Assembly (NCBI RefSeq): GCF_019320115.1
Contig: NC_089591.1
Span: 17,028,502 to 17,092,501 of the forward strand
From: Miscanthus floridulus
Taxonomy: Eukaryota > Streptophyta > Magnoliopsida > Poales > Poaceae
Direction of reading: 5' to 3'
DNA: 64,000 bases
Shown here: positions 25,383 to 36,386 of the stretch, one piece after another
Layout of the letters: each line of letters begins with the position of its first letter
How positions within the stretch are numbered: position 1 is the stretch's first letter
Notes under the pieces: generated by a model
The model's input: only the letters and a program-made list of their open reading frames with translations
The model's database searches: none
Told to the model about the DNA's origin: nothing
Program-made: the position numbers and the translations under genes

Positions 25383-26258
25383 TGATGAGGACATGACCTC
25401 TATACATATGACCATGCTTGGAGAACCATATGGAGACCAAGGAGATCAGCGAGGGTGTCCTAAGCAAGAAGGAGGTCCAAGGCTAATTTGGTTCGAGTCC
25501 CCAAGGTGGAGGCCCAAAGCAACTCAAGTTCGAGTCTGTCTCGGGTTCTAGGACCAGTCTGCCTTAAACTAGTCACCTAGGACGCATCCGGACTCCATTT
25601 TCGACGATCCACATATGGTTGGAAAGCTAATTTGATAAGGAAGCCAACCCAATTGGTCTCACATCAAGAGCCCTTCGGAATCAATGGGAATCATCTAAAC
25701 AAGTCAGCATCCAGAATCTGTCAGGGTGCTACGACACCATCTTTTGGTCCGTTGGACCGTGTATCGTGTTTGGGCCCATTAGGGGGCGCGTCTAGGGGGG
25801 TGATGCCCAAGACTCTATAAATACCAGTTGTTGCTCTCCTTAGGGTTTGGGTTTTGTTTAGTTCTTGATTTTCTCGTGAAACAGATGTTGTTTTGCCTGC
25901 AACTGTCGCCGCCAAGGCCACTTGCTGTGAACCAGGGCCCTAGTTCTTGATCTTATTCGCCTATGATGATTAGTCCTTTCGAATAAAGACTTGAACTCCT
26001 TCTCATTATCATAAGCCTCATATTTATTTGCAATTTCAGATTGCGTTTATCCTGTTCTTGCTTGTGTTGTCGATTCGCTTGCACGAAAGCTTTCTCGACG
26101 AGGTCAATCACGTTCGCGTGGTTGATAACCAACGGAACAATGGTGTAACGGTTGCGGGGGTCCGAATCAGTCTTGGTTCAAAGCCTAGATCATGAATGTC
26201 AAGTCTCCACCAATCAACGCTATCATACATTTTGGAAGATCGGGCCTAGTCTATATCA
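25383..26258 (+). repeat. Element G 5' LTR, 876 bp
   Basis: Bounded by TGATGAGG and CTATATCA, with a tRNA-Met primer site three bases after the end. It contains a TATA box, and the region after it holds a C/T-rich stretch and the downstream R/U5 sequence. Confidence 0.85.
25816..25823 (+). promoter_or_regulatory. TATA box of element G LTR
   Basis: TATAAATA in GACTCTATAAATACCAG, 433 bp into the LTR, the expected place for the transcript start of G. Confidence 0.65.
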
Positions 26259-26260
26259 AG

Positions 26261-26275
26261 TGGTATTAGAGACCT
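26261..26275 (+). other. Primer-binding site of element G
   Basis: TGGTATTAGAGACCT, close to the tRNA-Met site TGGTATCAGAGC, three bases after the LTR end. Confidence 0.75.
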
Positions 26276-27480
26276 TGTTGCCCGTTAGGTATAACTTTAT
26301 TTTCCCCTTTAGATTGTTACTGTTTTTGCATTACCTATAGTCTACAAAAAGCCAAAAAAATATACATCATCACATATTCTCTATCCTATAGCCTCATTGT
26401 GTCATGCAATTTCGTCTCTATTTCGCGTTGTTGAGTTTGTACCCTAGGTCAAGTTCTGGTTGCTGGTTTTAGATCATTTTTTAGTCCAGTTTGTGTTTTC
26501 CCCTTTGTTTTTCATCATAATCCGTGAACATCTCTAAGTCTAGTTGAGTTTCCTTTGTATCCATCAAACCCTAGTCCATGCCATCTAATTTCCTACACTT
26601 GTCATCACTGTTTCCATCAAATCATTGCTGTCGTGACCAATTTTGCGCGCATTATTCCTGTTTTGTCCTCTAATTCAGAGTGTGTTCGTAAAACTGGTCT
26701 AGTTTTCGTATACAAACTCGGATTTCAACGTTCCATATATCAAAATTGATCAAAAAAAATTTTAGCTTCGTCCATCCCCTACTTTGCTAGGGTCAGAGAT
26801 TTTTATTTTAGTTAAAAAGTGGTCACAAGATCCTCTTTTCGTGGTCATAAGCTTTTTGTTGATTTCGAGCACGTCTTCTAAAATTTCCACAGGCCACGTC
26901 TTTCACTTGTTTAAGCTCATATTTTTTGTGGTTACTTCTTTTGTGCTCCTAAGTGAAGAAAAAATATCAAAAAAGAAAAAGAAAAAGTCAAAATTTCTTA
27001 AAAAACAACGACAGGCCAAAAATAGAGAAAAAAGAGGGGCAAAAGAGGAACAATATCTAGAGGAGCACATAGAGAGCGCCATTTGAGCTATGTTTGTGTG
27101 TGCTAATTTCTACCTTGTTCCTAATCATATTCTTGCTGTTCACATCACTTGATATATCTAGTACTTGGAACGTGAGTAGGCCAACAACTAAGACAAGTAC
27201 TTGTGATACTTAATCAGCTTTGCTTATTCCTCGCTACTATATTGTGCCTGTCCAAGCTCCACTTTCTTCTAACCAAGTACAGGTTTACCTTGCAACTATT
27301 ACACTCAAGCTACAATGGTATCATAGTCACCGACTGATTGCACCACCTATTGCTTTGGTAAGAACACTTGTAAGGCCGTGGTAAGACGCTTGAGAGTTGA
27401 GTGCCTTGTTTTTTCTTGTCCACAACCTAAGTAGTTGGTAGGGATAATACTTTTGTGTTGTCTTTTGATGTCTTCTAACA
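26276..27480 (+). other. Element G leader, non-coding
   Basis: A 1.2-kb T-rich and then A-rich leader. The frame 26784-27086 ends in a low-complexity Lys-rich stretch caused by A-rich DNA and is unlikely to be a gene. Short CT-rich stretches near 27390-27480 precede the gag ATG. Confidence 0.5.
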
Positions 27481-28632
27481 ATGACAGGTTATTTGTATCC
27501 ACCGACTTATGATGGTATAGGTGCTGATGAGTACATGGAGTGGGAAATTGCCATCGATAACATATTTGCTACTCGCTTTATGTGTCCAAGGAGGAAGGTA
27601 AAAAATGCAGTTAGTGTTTTGCGACATTCTGCTTTATCTTGGTGGGAGTCTTTAGATCCTTCTGATAAGCCTCAAACTTGGAATGATATGAAACTTCTTA
27701 TGCGAGAAACCTTTGTTAATCCACCTCCTGTTTTGACTTCATATGATGAGGTGCACCATTTAGAGGAAGAGTCTGTTGTTATTCCTCCTGCTATGCCTAA
27801 CCTTTTGCAGGACAATGTAGAAAAGAGCGAGGATGACATGACAGAAAATGAGAAGCTCATAGCCTCATGTGAAAATTCAGAACCATCAACTATTACCCCT
27901 GCTGAACATGAGAGCAAAGGTAATGCCCATGATGCTAAACTCACAGAAGGTGAGAGTTCTCTTGATGTGCTGAATTTTTCCACCAATCATGCTATGATAG
28001 AGCAAATTTAAGTGGAGCATTCGCTTGATTTACCTTTGTCACAAGATGATTTGCTTGATGTTTCTTGTGATGAAGATGACTTGCATGATGATATTTATGT
28101 TATACCCATGCAATCATTGAAGAATGATCACGCCATATGTGTGTTGAAAATGAGCACTTGTGCTAAAAATAGACTTGTTATTCATAATGCTAGTGAAGTT
28201 GATGAGCTAAAATTGTTGTCTTCTTTAAATACTTTGGGTTACATTGAATTTGATGTTCCATGTAATCTTAGTTCTTTAAAGGAGAAACTTTATGCATATG
28301 CTGATTTGCCATGGTTCTCTAGACATACATATCATGTTTTTGGTAAATATAACAACCAAGGGCAATATTTGATACAACGAGTTTACATTTGTATAAATCC
28401 AAATTCTCCTTTAGTTGTGCAAATTAATGATCAACTAGACGACAGTAAAATCAACATTGTTGTTATGCCATATTCCTCTAGTTTTGCTTTTCGAACACAA
28501 GTGGAATCCAAAGAAAGGGAGCATATATTTCTTGTTAGTACTAATCTTTTGCAGGATAGTATTGGCAAAGATCATGTGTATTTCAATCGAGCAGACTACA
28601 TGTCTATAGGACAAGACATGCTACAAACCTAG
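27481..28632 (+). pseudogene. Element G gag-like protein with unrecognised C-terminal region, one internal stop
   Basis: One frame of 383 codons runs from ATG 27481 to TAG 28630-28632, broken only by TAA at 28009-28011. Residues 1-90 look like a Ty3/gypsy capsid domain: GADEYMEWEIAIDNIF, then SALSWWESLDPSDKPQTWNDMKLLMRETF, the usual Trp-Trp and Trp...Met-Arg pattern. After that comes an acidic Ser/Glu stretch, then about 200 residues with LLDVSCDEDDL, LNTLGYIEFDVPC and TYHVFGKYNNQGQYLIQRVYIC, which I do not recognise as any enzyme. There is no zinc knuckle and no pol. Similar C-terminal regions are familiar to me from grass hypothetical proteins, but the function is unknown. Removing the stop would leave one continuous protein, so the element died or lost activity recently relative to its neighbours. 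Confidence 0.7.
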
Positions 28633-28750
28633 ACATGTGGTCATATTCTTTCTCATAACATTGTCCATTCCCATTATTTTGGAAACCTCGTTTGTTCTCA
28701 TGTTGTGCAGGATCGACTTCAAACAAAATCGACGCCGAGGATGGCTTTTC

Positions 28751-28765
28751 ATCAAAAAGGGAGGA
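28751..28765 (+). other. Polypurine tract of element G
   Basis: Purine run AAAAAGGGAGGA directly before TGATGAGG, the start of the 3' LTR. Confidence 0.7.
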
Positions 28766-28783
28766 TGATGAGGACATGACCTC
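28766..28783 (+). repeat. Stub of element G 3' LTR (first 18 bp)
   Basis: Identical to 25383-25400, then broken by H's LTR at 28784. ACCTC (28779-28783) should be one half of H's target duplication. Confidence 0.8.
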
Positions 28784-29130
28784 TGTTGATGCAAAAGTGG
28801 ATCTGCAAACACAAAGGGCTAATACCCGAATCGGTATCCAAGGCGTGCCAGTCGATTTGACCTGTTAATCGACAAGGATGAAGATACGAGCACTTTGGTC
28901 CTGACAACAACGATACGCCCGGAAGTCACGGCCAAGAGGTACTCACGCGGAACTCGAGGATCACCGAAGGTCGCACTGAAGCGATGCAGCTCGCCGAATC
29001 AATGAGAACTCGTAAAGAGAAAATAATGCAAATTGACGAAGTCGCCGAAAAGTAAGTAGATGCAAATAGGAGTAAAAATTGGTTTTGATATTGATTGATA
29101 TATATCCAATTACATTGCCCCTCACTCCAT

Positions 29131-29138
29131 ATTTATAC
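29131..29138 (-). promoter_or_regulatory. TATA box of element H LTR
   Basis: The minus strand reads GGGTATAAATATGG, about 510 bp from the LTR start. Confidence 0.6.
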
Positions 29139-29295
29139 CCTGATCTAAAGAGACACAACCAAACACGACTAGGACACCAAGCCCATATCTAAGGAAACAC
29201 GTGACTCTTACATGAATCATACTCTAACAAATATAGAAAAGGAAATCAACTCCTATCTATTTCCCTGTCCGCCTCAATAACGATGGAAATCTCAC

Positions 29296-29460
29296 CGTCC
29301 TCCTTCCCATCGGCATACCCCCTGTTTCATTGGCAATAGTCTTCAAGTCTTCCCTCATCAGCATACTCCTTATTTCATCGGCAGTAGCCCTCAAGTCTTC
29401 CTTCATCAGCATACTCCTTATTTCATCGGCAGTAGTCCTCAAGTCTTCCCTCATCGGCAT
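29296..29460. repeat. 48-bp tandem repeat inside element H LTR, about 3.4 copies
   Basis: CAAGTCTTCC recurs at 29344, 29392 and 29440, exactly 48 bp apart, each followed by C(T/A)TCATCAGCATACTCC or a variant and then TTTCATCGGCAGTAG. Because 48 is a multiple of three, the minus frame 29257-29493 shows a 16-residue repeat (M-x-E-D-L-x-T...A-D-E-I-R-S-M-L), but this is in the LTR and I do not call it a gene. It lies upstream of the TATA box, in U3. Confidence 0.8.
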
Positions 29461-29648
29461 CGACAATGACACCTTCAACCTCATCGGCAACACCTGAGTC
29501 TAAATCAACATCTCCATCGACCATCACCAGCTATCGGCAACGATCTTTACAAGCTGGCTTTCATCGGCTATCAAAGTATACAGTAATTTTCCTCTTGCCG
29601 ATTAGTCCACTCCGATCATTTTGACACGTGCAAAAAACGGTGTCAACA

Positions 29649-29661
29649 CATGCCCCCCAAT
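29649..29661 (-). other. Polypurine tract of element H
   Basis: The minus strand reads TTGGGGGGCATG immediately before the LTR start TGTTGACACC. Confidence 0.75.
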
Positions 29662-30053
29662 TTCGGAGTATAAAACCATTAATGCTCTGAAATTTACTCC
29701 AGATTACCGTAACTCATTCTCCAAGCCAAAACCTGATCTGTTATCAAATCCAATCTAATCCTGATTCACGCACTTCAGTAAATATCGCACAATCGCCAAC
29801 CACTCTTGCCTTGATTATGGTTAAGATACCGAAACAATAACCCATCGGCAAGATCTTAACATAATAATGCTGTCATTTTCAGAATTAAAATATCCTGTAC
29901 CGATATCTCTTCCAAGTCATGATTACTTGCCATCAACCCATCTGTATAATCCCCTGATTATTGTGCGAACAGTTACCATATCCATCTGAACCACTTCGAC
30001 CTACATGCGCGCGGCATAGAGATAAGTCAAAAATACCCCTACTCCAAGCGGCT

Positions 30054-30062
30054 TATAAATAG
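30054..30062 (+). promoter_or_regulatory. TATA box of the antisense gene in element H
   Basis: TATAAATAG in GCGGCTTATAAATAGATTCC, on the plus strand, 170 bp before the predicted ATG. A C/T-rich start region (CTCGTCTTCTACCCTCAGACTCC) follows about 30 bp downstream. It is independent of H's own LTR promoter and faces the opposite way. Confidence 0.6.
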
Positions 30063-30223
30063 ATTCCTCCGGAACACTCGTCTTCTACCCTCAGACTCCA
30101 ATTGTTGACATTTTCTCTTTCCGGCGGCGACTCCGACGAACCACTGCACGACCTCAACCAACAAGAACCCTTCTCCAGCGTTACCTCAAGTCTCCGGCTC
30201 GTGCCCTCATCTTCCTCAAGATA

Positions 30224-33200
30224 ATGGCAATTAACTTTGACGTCCCCGCGGTTCGCTTCACTTCCATTACCTTTTACTTTGATTCCCCTAGTTTTTGCAA
30301 GTCTATACAATTGGTGATTTTTCCTTTCTTTTGTTCTCCGGATCCTTTAAACTTTAGGAACTGCGCAACAAATTAGTTATTCCAACCGATCAGCCGCATG
30401 TCCAATGCCTAGGACCAATGGGCAACCCAGATCCAACTGATCTGATTAACGCAGAAGTTAACAGAATCCCCTTTAGAGCCCAAAATTTCTCTCTGAATTT
30501 ATGGAAAGACACATTCTGATCTTGGCCCAAAACCACCAAAGGGTGGAAAGATTGGTACTTGAGGGTTAATAGATCGATGCAAGTATACTAGGCAGAATGG
30601 AAGTTAGACCAATGCATTAGGTTATCTATTGCCGATATGCAGAAGAATGAATCGATGATGATTGCAGCTGCTTACTTCTGGTCAGACACAACAAACACTT
30701 TTATGTTTGGACATGGCCCAGCTACTCCTACACTTGCCGATGTCCACATGCTCACTGGCTTGGATATTTCAACTGCCGATGAAGGCTCCATTTATGGTAA
30801 AAATCTGAATATAGGGTGAATACCCGCAACATCGGCGGTTGGACGGGATACATTCAAGAATACCAGAAGACTGAGACACCTAACCAGAGGGAACATGCCA
30901 CATTCTTGAATATGTGGTTAGAAAAATTTATCTTTTGTGGTCGATCAGTAGGGCCAACCAACGCCTTCCTCCCCGCAGCTGAACTTTTGGCTAATGGTGT
31001 AAGGTTTCCTCTTGGCCGATACCTTCTGAGCTCCACTTATCATCTTCTTCATCAAGTGTCTCAGAAACTTCTGCTTGGCGAACCCATCGGCAACCTAGGA
31101 GGCCCGTGGTGGTTTATCAACATGTGGCTGAATGCCCATATGCACAAACGTTTGCAATGGGACTTTTTTGCCCAACAATTCCCACGAGAAATTGCTGAAG
31201 ACCATGTGCTTGGGGATGATGAATTGGCAACACGCTCACCCCTCAACTTTGGTGAAGCCATAATTGTCCTTCCTGGAACAGAGGCCAATGAAGACCAGAT
31301 CGGCAGATTCTTCCAAAACTTCTACAATGGTCTTTCTCGTGATCATAGGGCCTAGGTACCTTATATTGACGAGGAAAACAGATTTCCCCTTCTTTTCAAC
31401 TTTGCCGATGACACCCTGAATCAAGATAAGGAACTCATGATGGCCATCATTACTCCCAGGGCAATTCCAGTAAATACATTTGGTAGCGGGAAAAACACCA
31501 ACATTTCGTATGAATTTTACAACCCATCGGCAGTATCCTGTCAATTGGCTTTTGGGCAACTGCCAATCAAACTTTGCTTTGCCGATGTGATCAAACCCAG
31601 GGAAACAATCACCTGTGGAACAGATTGGAACAAGGTAGTACAACTCTCCCCTGATGCCGATACCACAGATGTCGATATATCCACCTGGATGCTAGTATCC
31701 TTCATCACCGAGTCATACAAGCAATGGTGGCGAGAGTGGAAGGAACAACTGTTTGCAACTTCTGCTCACACATATCGGCACATGATCGACCCTGAATATG
31801 CCATCCCTGACGACGCAGTAAGTTTCTTTTAACTCCTTTTTGCTTTTTCCCTACATATATCAGTAACTGACTCTCTTATGACAGGTTAACAACCCAGCAC
31901 CATCGGTGAGCAAAAGTGGGAAACCCTTCAATCTTCAGCCTGTTTCCCCGATATCACCGATCGGCTACAACGCCCCCACCTTAACTGCTTTGACCCACCA
32001 GAAGATCCGTACCAAGACCATCACCTCTAAATCCAAATTGGCTACAGCTAGGGCCACTCCGTCGGCTGCTACTACAATCTTGGTCAAGGCATTCAAGGTA
32101 ACAACCTTGTTTATTTCTACTTATACCGATTACAAACTATATTAACATTAATCATCAGGGGGCAAGAGCTGCTACTGGATCGTCATCGACAATTCCTATG
32201 ATATCAAGCACCACTTCTTTTGACAAACCTTCAGAGGTATTCTCTTGACTTCTCATTTTATCAGTTAAATATCATACCTTACACTTGTCTTGCAGCAACA
32301 ATTGGGTACATCGGCAAGCGTACCAGATGTCCAAGCTTCACAACCAACAAGTGCCGATGCCCCCCAGCCAATTGTTGCCGATGCCCAAGCAAAGCGCAAA
32401 GCTTTAACAGATGCCGAGGCATAGCCAAAACGACAAAGGTCCACGCCGATCCCTACATCTGCCCCAATGCCATCGGTCATCATACCTCAAGAGCCAACCA
32501 CTGATGAAGTCACAGAGGACATCCCATCGGCAAGCTCAGCCGATCCCTCACGCGGCACACTCCAGGTTGTTTCTTCCAGTCAAGCACAGGAAATTGCCTT
32601 GAAACAGGTAAACCGATGAACCTAGCCGATTTACAATACCCATACTTATTCTTAACTGACCTCCTTTCCTTTTTCTCAGGAACAAGACTCCCCAAACAGC
32701 CTATTCTCCTTTGCTATTGACATCTCTGACGATGATGGAGAGGAAACAAGTTCTTCCCTTACACTGGGAACAATATCGGCAGAAACTAAGTCCAGGTTGG
32801 AAGCTCTCCTGAACTTGCTACAGCAGGATACCGCCCAACTGGTAGATGACTCGGACCCCACAAAGGCAATTTTCAAAACAATCCATGGCCAGGTCCCTGC
32901 CGATGTTGAAGAAGTACTCTTCCCATCAGCCCATTTAGAGAGTCACCAACTACAATATCAATGGGCTGCTCAATGTATTGCCGATAGAGCAGCTCAGGCT
33001 CAACTCAAAGAAGAGATGCTACAACTAAAACAAATTGCCGATGAGAAGCACAAGGGCATCGGCAATTTGTAGACTTCGGGCGCTGAACTTAAGCAGAAAA
33101 TCTTGGATTTATCAGCAAGGAAGATGGCTCTATTGGCTGAATTGAAGGAAATCGATGCAGCCTTAACTCATGCTCAACAAGAAGAAAGCCAGCTACCCAA

Positions 33201-33375
33201 TACCATCAAAACCCTTCAGCAAGAAAGAGATATGCAGGCTCGCAAAGCTTTAGCCATGAAGAAAAAACTCAAGCCTGTGGAGGGTACTGCCGATGACGAT
33301 ATCAAAGAAATGGAGGAAGCCGAGCAGATTCGCCTGCGTGCGATATTAGCTATCCAATCCTTGTTGAACTTGTAA
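30224..33375 (+). pseudogene. Antisense plant-mobile-domain (PMD) gene with five introns, inside element H
   Basis: Predicted start ATG 30224 (AAGATAATGGCA). Five GT-AG introns are inferred at 30251-30357, 31818-31884, 32098-32158, 32237-32295 and 32608-32679. All fall between codons (phase 0), and removing them keeps one frame throughout the 3' exons. Order: a short N-terminal exon; the plant mobile domain (PF10536 type) at about 30358-31800, shown by AAYFWSDTTNTFMFGHGPATP, the LADVHMLTGLDI motif, MWLEKFIFCGRS, LANGVRFPLGRYLLSS and LGGPWWFINMWLNAHM; a Ser/Thr/Ala-rich linker with a basic patch; a C-terminal coiled coil (32797-33375). Breaks: TGA 30517, TAG 30589, a frameshift near 30816, TAG 31353, TAG 32422 and TAG 33070. 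PMD is found in plant transposon-derived genes such as MAIL1/MAIN; its role in Tat elements is unknown. It ends 86 bp before H's pol stop, so the two genes converge. Confidence 0.7.
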
Positions 33376-33468
33376 TCTTGTTTATTGTATTGGCACTTTA
33401 CGAGACATTGACATCCTTGCATAATTCCAGCCGATAGGACTGTTATCGGCACTTATACTTTTATGCAT
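33376..33468. other. Spacer between convergent antisense gene and pol of element H
   Basis: 93 bp containing TTGTTTATTGTATTGGC downstream of the antisense stop and two GCCGAT/ATCGGC copies. The last bases, on the minus strand, supply the TAA stop that directly followed pol before F was inserted. Confidence 0.5.
33464..33468. other. Target-site duplication TGCAT, left of element F
   Basis: Identical to 58198-58202 on the other side of F. A perfect 5-bp duplication is the expected footprint of LTR-retrotransposon integrase. Confidence 0.9.
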
Positions 33469-33928
33469 TGTGGCAGAACCTCCTAAGTTATTGGGCCCAC
33501 ATGCACCTGTCACTGTCCGACTACCATTGACATTCATGCATATGTTTCCATTAACTTAAAAAGACTGTCGGGTGTCCTCGAGGAACCCCGAATCATCCAC
33601 GATTTCTGAGCAGGATCACGTTACAGAGTCATTGCAGTATTACAACATTTATTCAAATATCAAAACCAGAGTGAAATCAGCGGAAGTCTTACGATAACAT
33701 AGTTTACAAACCAGTTGTTTCAAAGCTTACAAACTAAGTTCGATAATTATTACAAACCATAGTAGTAGTGGAGTGGCATAATTAATATAGACATATCACA
33801 CAAAATAAACATCCTGCCCAAGGATCACACATTTAATTCTCATCGTCAGAACGAACGATAGTCATGCAGCACGATCCAAAACAGATCTGCTCATGAGGCT
33901 CACCTACAACAAGGGGTCAACGAACCCT

Positions 33929-33944
33929 GAGTACAAAGGTACTC
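33929..33944 (-). other. Conserved LTR hairpin block, F left copy
   Basis: GAGTAC-AAAG-GTACTC: a perfect six-pair stem with a four-base loop, about 460 bp from the LTR 3' end. It is flanked by TCGGATAAGTCTTG and GGGTT...CCCC on the minus strand. Confidence 0.6.
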
Positions 33945-34860
33945 AACAAGACTTATCCGAAATCTTAACTGATAAACTCAGTAATGCAGGCTCAGGGATT
34001 CAAGGTATAGCTTTAACAATGATCAAAGTTCTTTTGCGTAAAAGCTCTTTTAACAACATTCTTTATATAGAAAACTTCTCGAGAATTATATACAAAGCTG
34101 ACACGATCCGCACTGAGATCATGAAACTTCATATCCAACATCTTCACAAGCCTTAGTCAAGTTCTGGTTATTAATTCTACGATGATGAACAGTGAGTTGA
34201 GTCTCCATAACCGAGGAGCAACGACGATTCGAACCGATTATAAACCCAGCTGGGAATTCCAGACCACACGACATATGCAGGTCCCCGACTCACATATATC
34301 AACCTACCCTTGGATCCTCTAAAACAAGAACGGGTCTGCGCCACCCGAGAATACAGCACACCTCAAATCCGACCACATTCCAGCCACGAGGGTACACGCT
34401 ATTCCCGCCATCTCTCCACTCCCAGTGCGCGAGTAGCCATTCTCGTAATAGAATTGCCAAGTTCAGGCTTACTAGAGTATGTGGTTAGTACTACAAATTC
34501 TCACCTCATGCAATTCAACAACGGACGTGCCTTAATCAACACAGGCGGAAAGAACCCGCTCACAAGACCTCCATGTCTTGTGGCTCACACACACCGAGTC
34601 CGCCCGGTCTAGATTTATTACTCCACATTCCCATATCACATGCTAACATAATTAATCAATGTTCCATTTAAAACTTGCAGGTGGCAGGTAGTCACCCGAC
34701 TTTCATCGTTCTACGCATAGCTAAGCAAAACTAGGCATATACGAGTTTAAAACAGGTAATAGGGTAAATATGGAATAACAAGGGTGGTAATGCACCAATT
34801 AGGCTTTTACTTAACTCCTAATCACTTAATGCAGTAACAGAAAGCAAAAGCGAAATTAAT

Positions 34861-35049
34861 TTATAAAATACAAGGTAGGGTTGTATGCATCCGGGGCTTG
34901 CCTTCGTTGACGGAAAAGTCCGGTTCCTGCGACGTTACACAAGTATTCGACCCGACCTCAACAGACAGATTAACCTCTTCAACAGCTTGATTAACTACCA
35001 CGTTTTCACCTTCGTTCACTACACGTAATAACAATGCCATGTTTAACAT
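34861..35049 (-). CDS. Small acidic ORF in F LTR (left copy), 62 aa, ends GKPR...
   Basis: A minus-strand frame from ATG: Val/Asn/Glu-rich, net acidic, with NEGKPRMHT near the end. It lies in R/U5, about 1.3 kb downstream of the LTR TATA box, so it is in the transcript leader. The right LTR copy (56042-56230) differs at one residue (LSVE versus PSVE). A similar acidic ORF with a Gly-Lys-Pro-Arg end lies at the same place in LTR I, which is otherwise different. No known function; it may be a leader ORF or a conserved RNA element that happens to be open. Confidence 0.3.
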   Translation of the reverse strand: MLNMALLLRVVNEGENVVVNQAVEEVNLSVEVGSNTCVTSQEPDFSVNEGKPRMHTTLPCIL

Positions 35050-36379
35050 GATGCGGAATTCTAAACATGATGCTCGATGATGGATGAAAAATTAATAATT
35101 TGAATACAACTTTCCTTCGCGGTACAGTTGCAAGTCAAACAAACTAATTCTTTTTCGTAAACACATACATCAACTGCCAAGGATCATTAACAACAAATGA
35201 CCCAAGGTCATCACTCAATCCAAAATTCCAAACAAAACCTAAATCACTAAAGGTTACTATTTGCTTTTATGAATTAATTATTTAATTCAAAATTATGAAA
35301 TAAATCAACTTATTCTAATTGAGCCCAAAATTTTAGTACATGTTCATTACATGTTAACTAAGTGGCAAAACAAATTTCATAATTTTTGGATAAATAAATA
35401 AGCCTAGAAAAATCCTGGAAATCCATTTATAAATAAATTGAGCAATTTTTATCACATTTAAAACTTACTGAAAAACACTATTTCATATTTTTCTTAAATA
35501 CTATACATCTCAGAGAAGTCACACAAAAATTTTCATAATTTTTGGAGCTCTAAATAAATCTACACAAAAATAACAAAAACAGACACTATTCATTCAAATC
35601 TGAAAATAGAAAAAATCCATTTGAACGCTGAGTCACTGACATCGGACCCCACCTGTCATCTTCTACCTCTCGCGTGTTGACTACGACAACGACGGCGCTG
35701 ACCGGCGCAAACTCACCGACGGTGAGTCCAAAGGCGACGGTCAAGGTACCAAAATGACCACATCATCACGGCGCATCGACTGAAGACACTAGCTAGACGA
35801 ATTACTACGAGTTACGAGCTTGGCGTCGGCCATGGCGGATGCGGTGGCTCGGCGACGTTATGCTGACGAAACGAAGCCGAAAACGGGGAAACAGAGGGCA
35901 TGGGAAGGTCCAGTAGCTCACCATGAACACGTTCAAGCAAGAATTAAGGCCGGAGAAGCAACATAGACACGGGTCGACGTGAACAGCAACGGCGGCGGAG
36001 CAAGGATCGTCGGTGACGGTGTGCCGGCGACTGCAGTGGATAAAATGGCCAAACAATAGTGAAATGAGCACTACGGCATCGAGACGAAGCTAAAGGGACA
36101 TCAATCAAGGGCAACGGCTCACCGACGGACTCTGGCCACGAAGATGCGCATGCGACGGTGAGGTTACCGGCCGCGAGGAAGAAGGCGATGAAACTCGAGT
36201 TCCCGGTGAAGACAAGCCAAATTGATGGGTCAGATGGATGCGCAAGGTTCAGGCAGAGCTGGGACTAGCTTAACAGCGACGGTGGAGCACGACAACGACG
36301 GCACTGGCTCGCCGGAGATGGAGCAGCGGCGACGGGAAAAACAGAGAGCGAAGAAAGAAGAACGGCGGCGGCTCCAGAG

Positions 36380-36386
36380 CTTTATA
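36380..36386 (-). promoter_or_regulatory. TATA box of F LTR (left)
   Basis: The minus strand reads CCCTATAAAGCTC, about 680 bp into the LTR. It is conserved in the right copy at 57511-57517. Confidence 0.55.

Larger units (their letters stand above)
25383..28783 (+). mobile_element. Element G: short non-autonomous LTR retrotransposon, 3' LTR cut by element H
   Basis: The 5' LTR (25383-26258) starts TGATGAGGACATGACCTCT. The same 18 bases reappear at 28766-28783 after a polypurine tract, then the sequence switches to H's LTR. The interior is 2.5 kb and encodes a gag-like domain and an unrecognised C-terminal region, with no protease, RT or integrase. I infer that it depends on another element for mobility. 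The rest of its 3' LTR should lie beyond the right edge of the window. Confidence 0.85.
28784..29648 (-). repeat. Element H 3' LTR, 865 bp
   Basis: On the minus strand starts TGTTGACACCG (29648) and ends GCATCAACA (28784). A G-rich purine tract lies directly upstream in transcription order. The partner 5' LTR lies beyond the right edge of the window. Confidence 0.8.
28784..33468 (-). mobile_element. Element H, 3' portion (Tat-lineage Ty3/gypsy), split by element F
   Basis: Contains H's 3' LTR, polypurine tract, a non-coding spacer and an antisense plant-mobile-domain gene. It is joined to 58203-64000 by the perfect duplication TGCAT around F. The same hexamer signature (GCCGAT/ATCGGC) is dense on both sides of F and nearly absent inside it, which independently supports the join. 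Tat-lineage elements (Grande, Retand and relatives) are known to have a long 3' region and extra antisense ORFs. Confidence 0.85.

Noticed and set aside
26784..27086. Frame with Lys-rich end in G leader
   Set aside because: Produced by an A-rich tract; no homologous pattern and no link with the gag frame.
29296..29460. CRISPR-like array
   Set aside because: Contiguous tandem repeat without unique spacers, in a plant retrotransposon LTR.
29257..29493. Repeat protein encoded by the 48-bp minisatellite
   Set aside because: Lies in U3 of an LTR, upstream of the TATA box; open only because 48 is a multiple of three.
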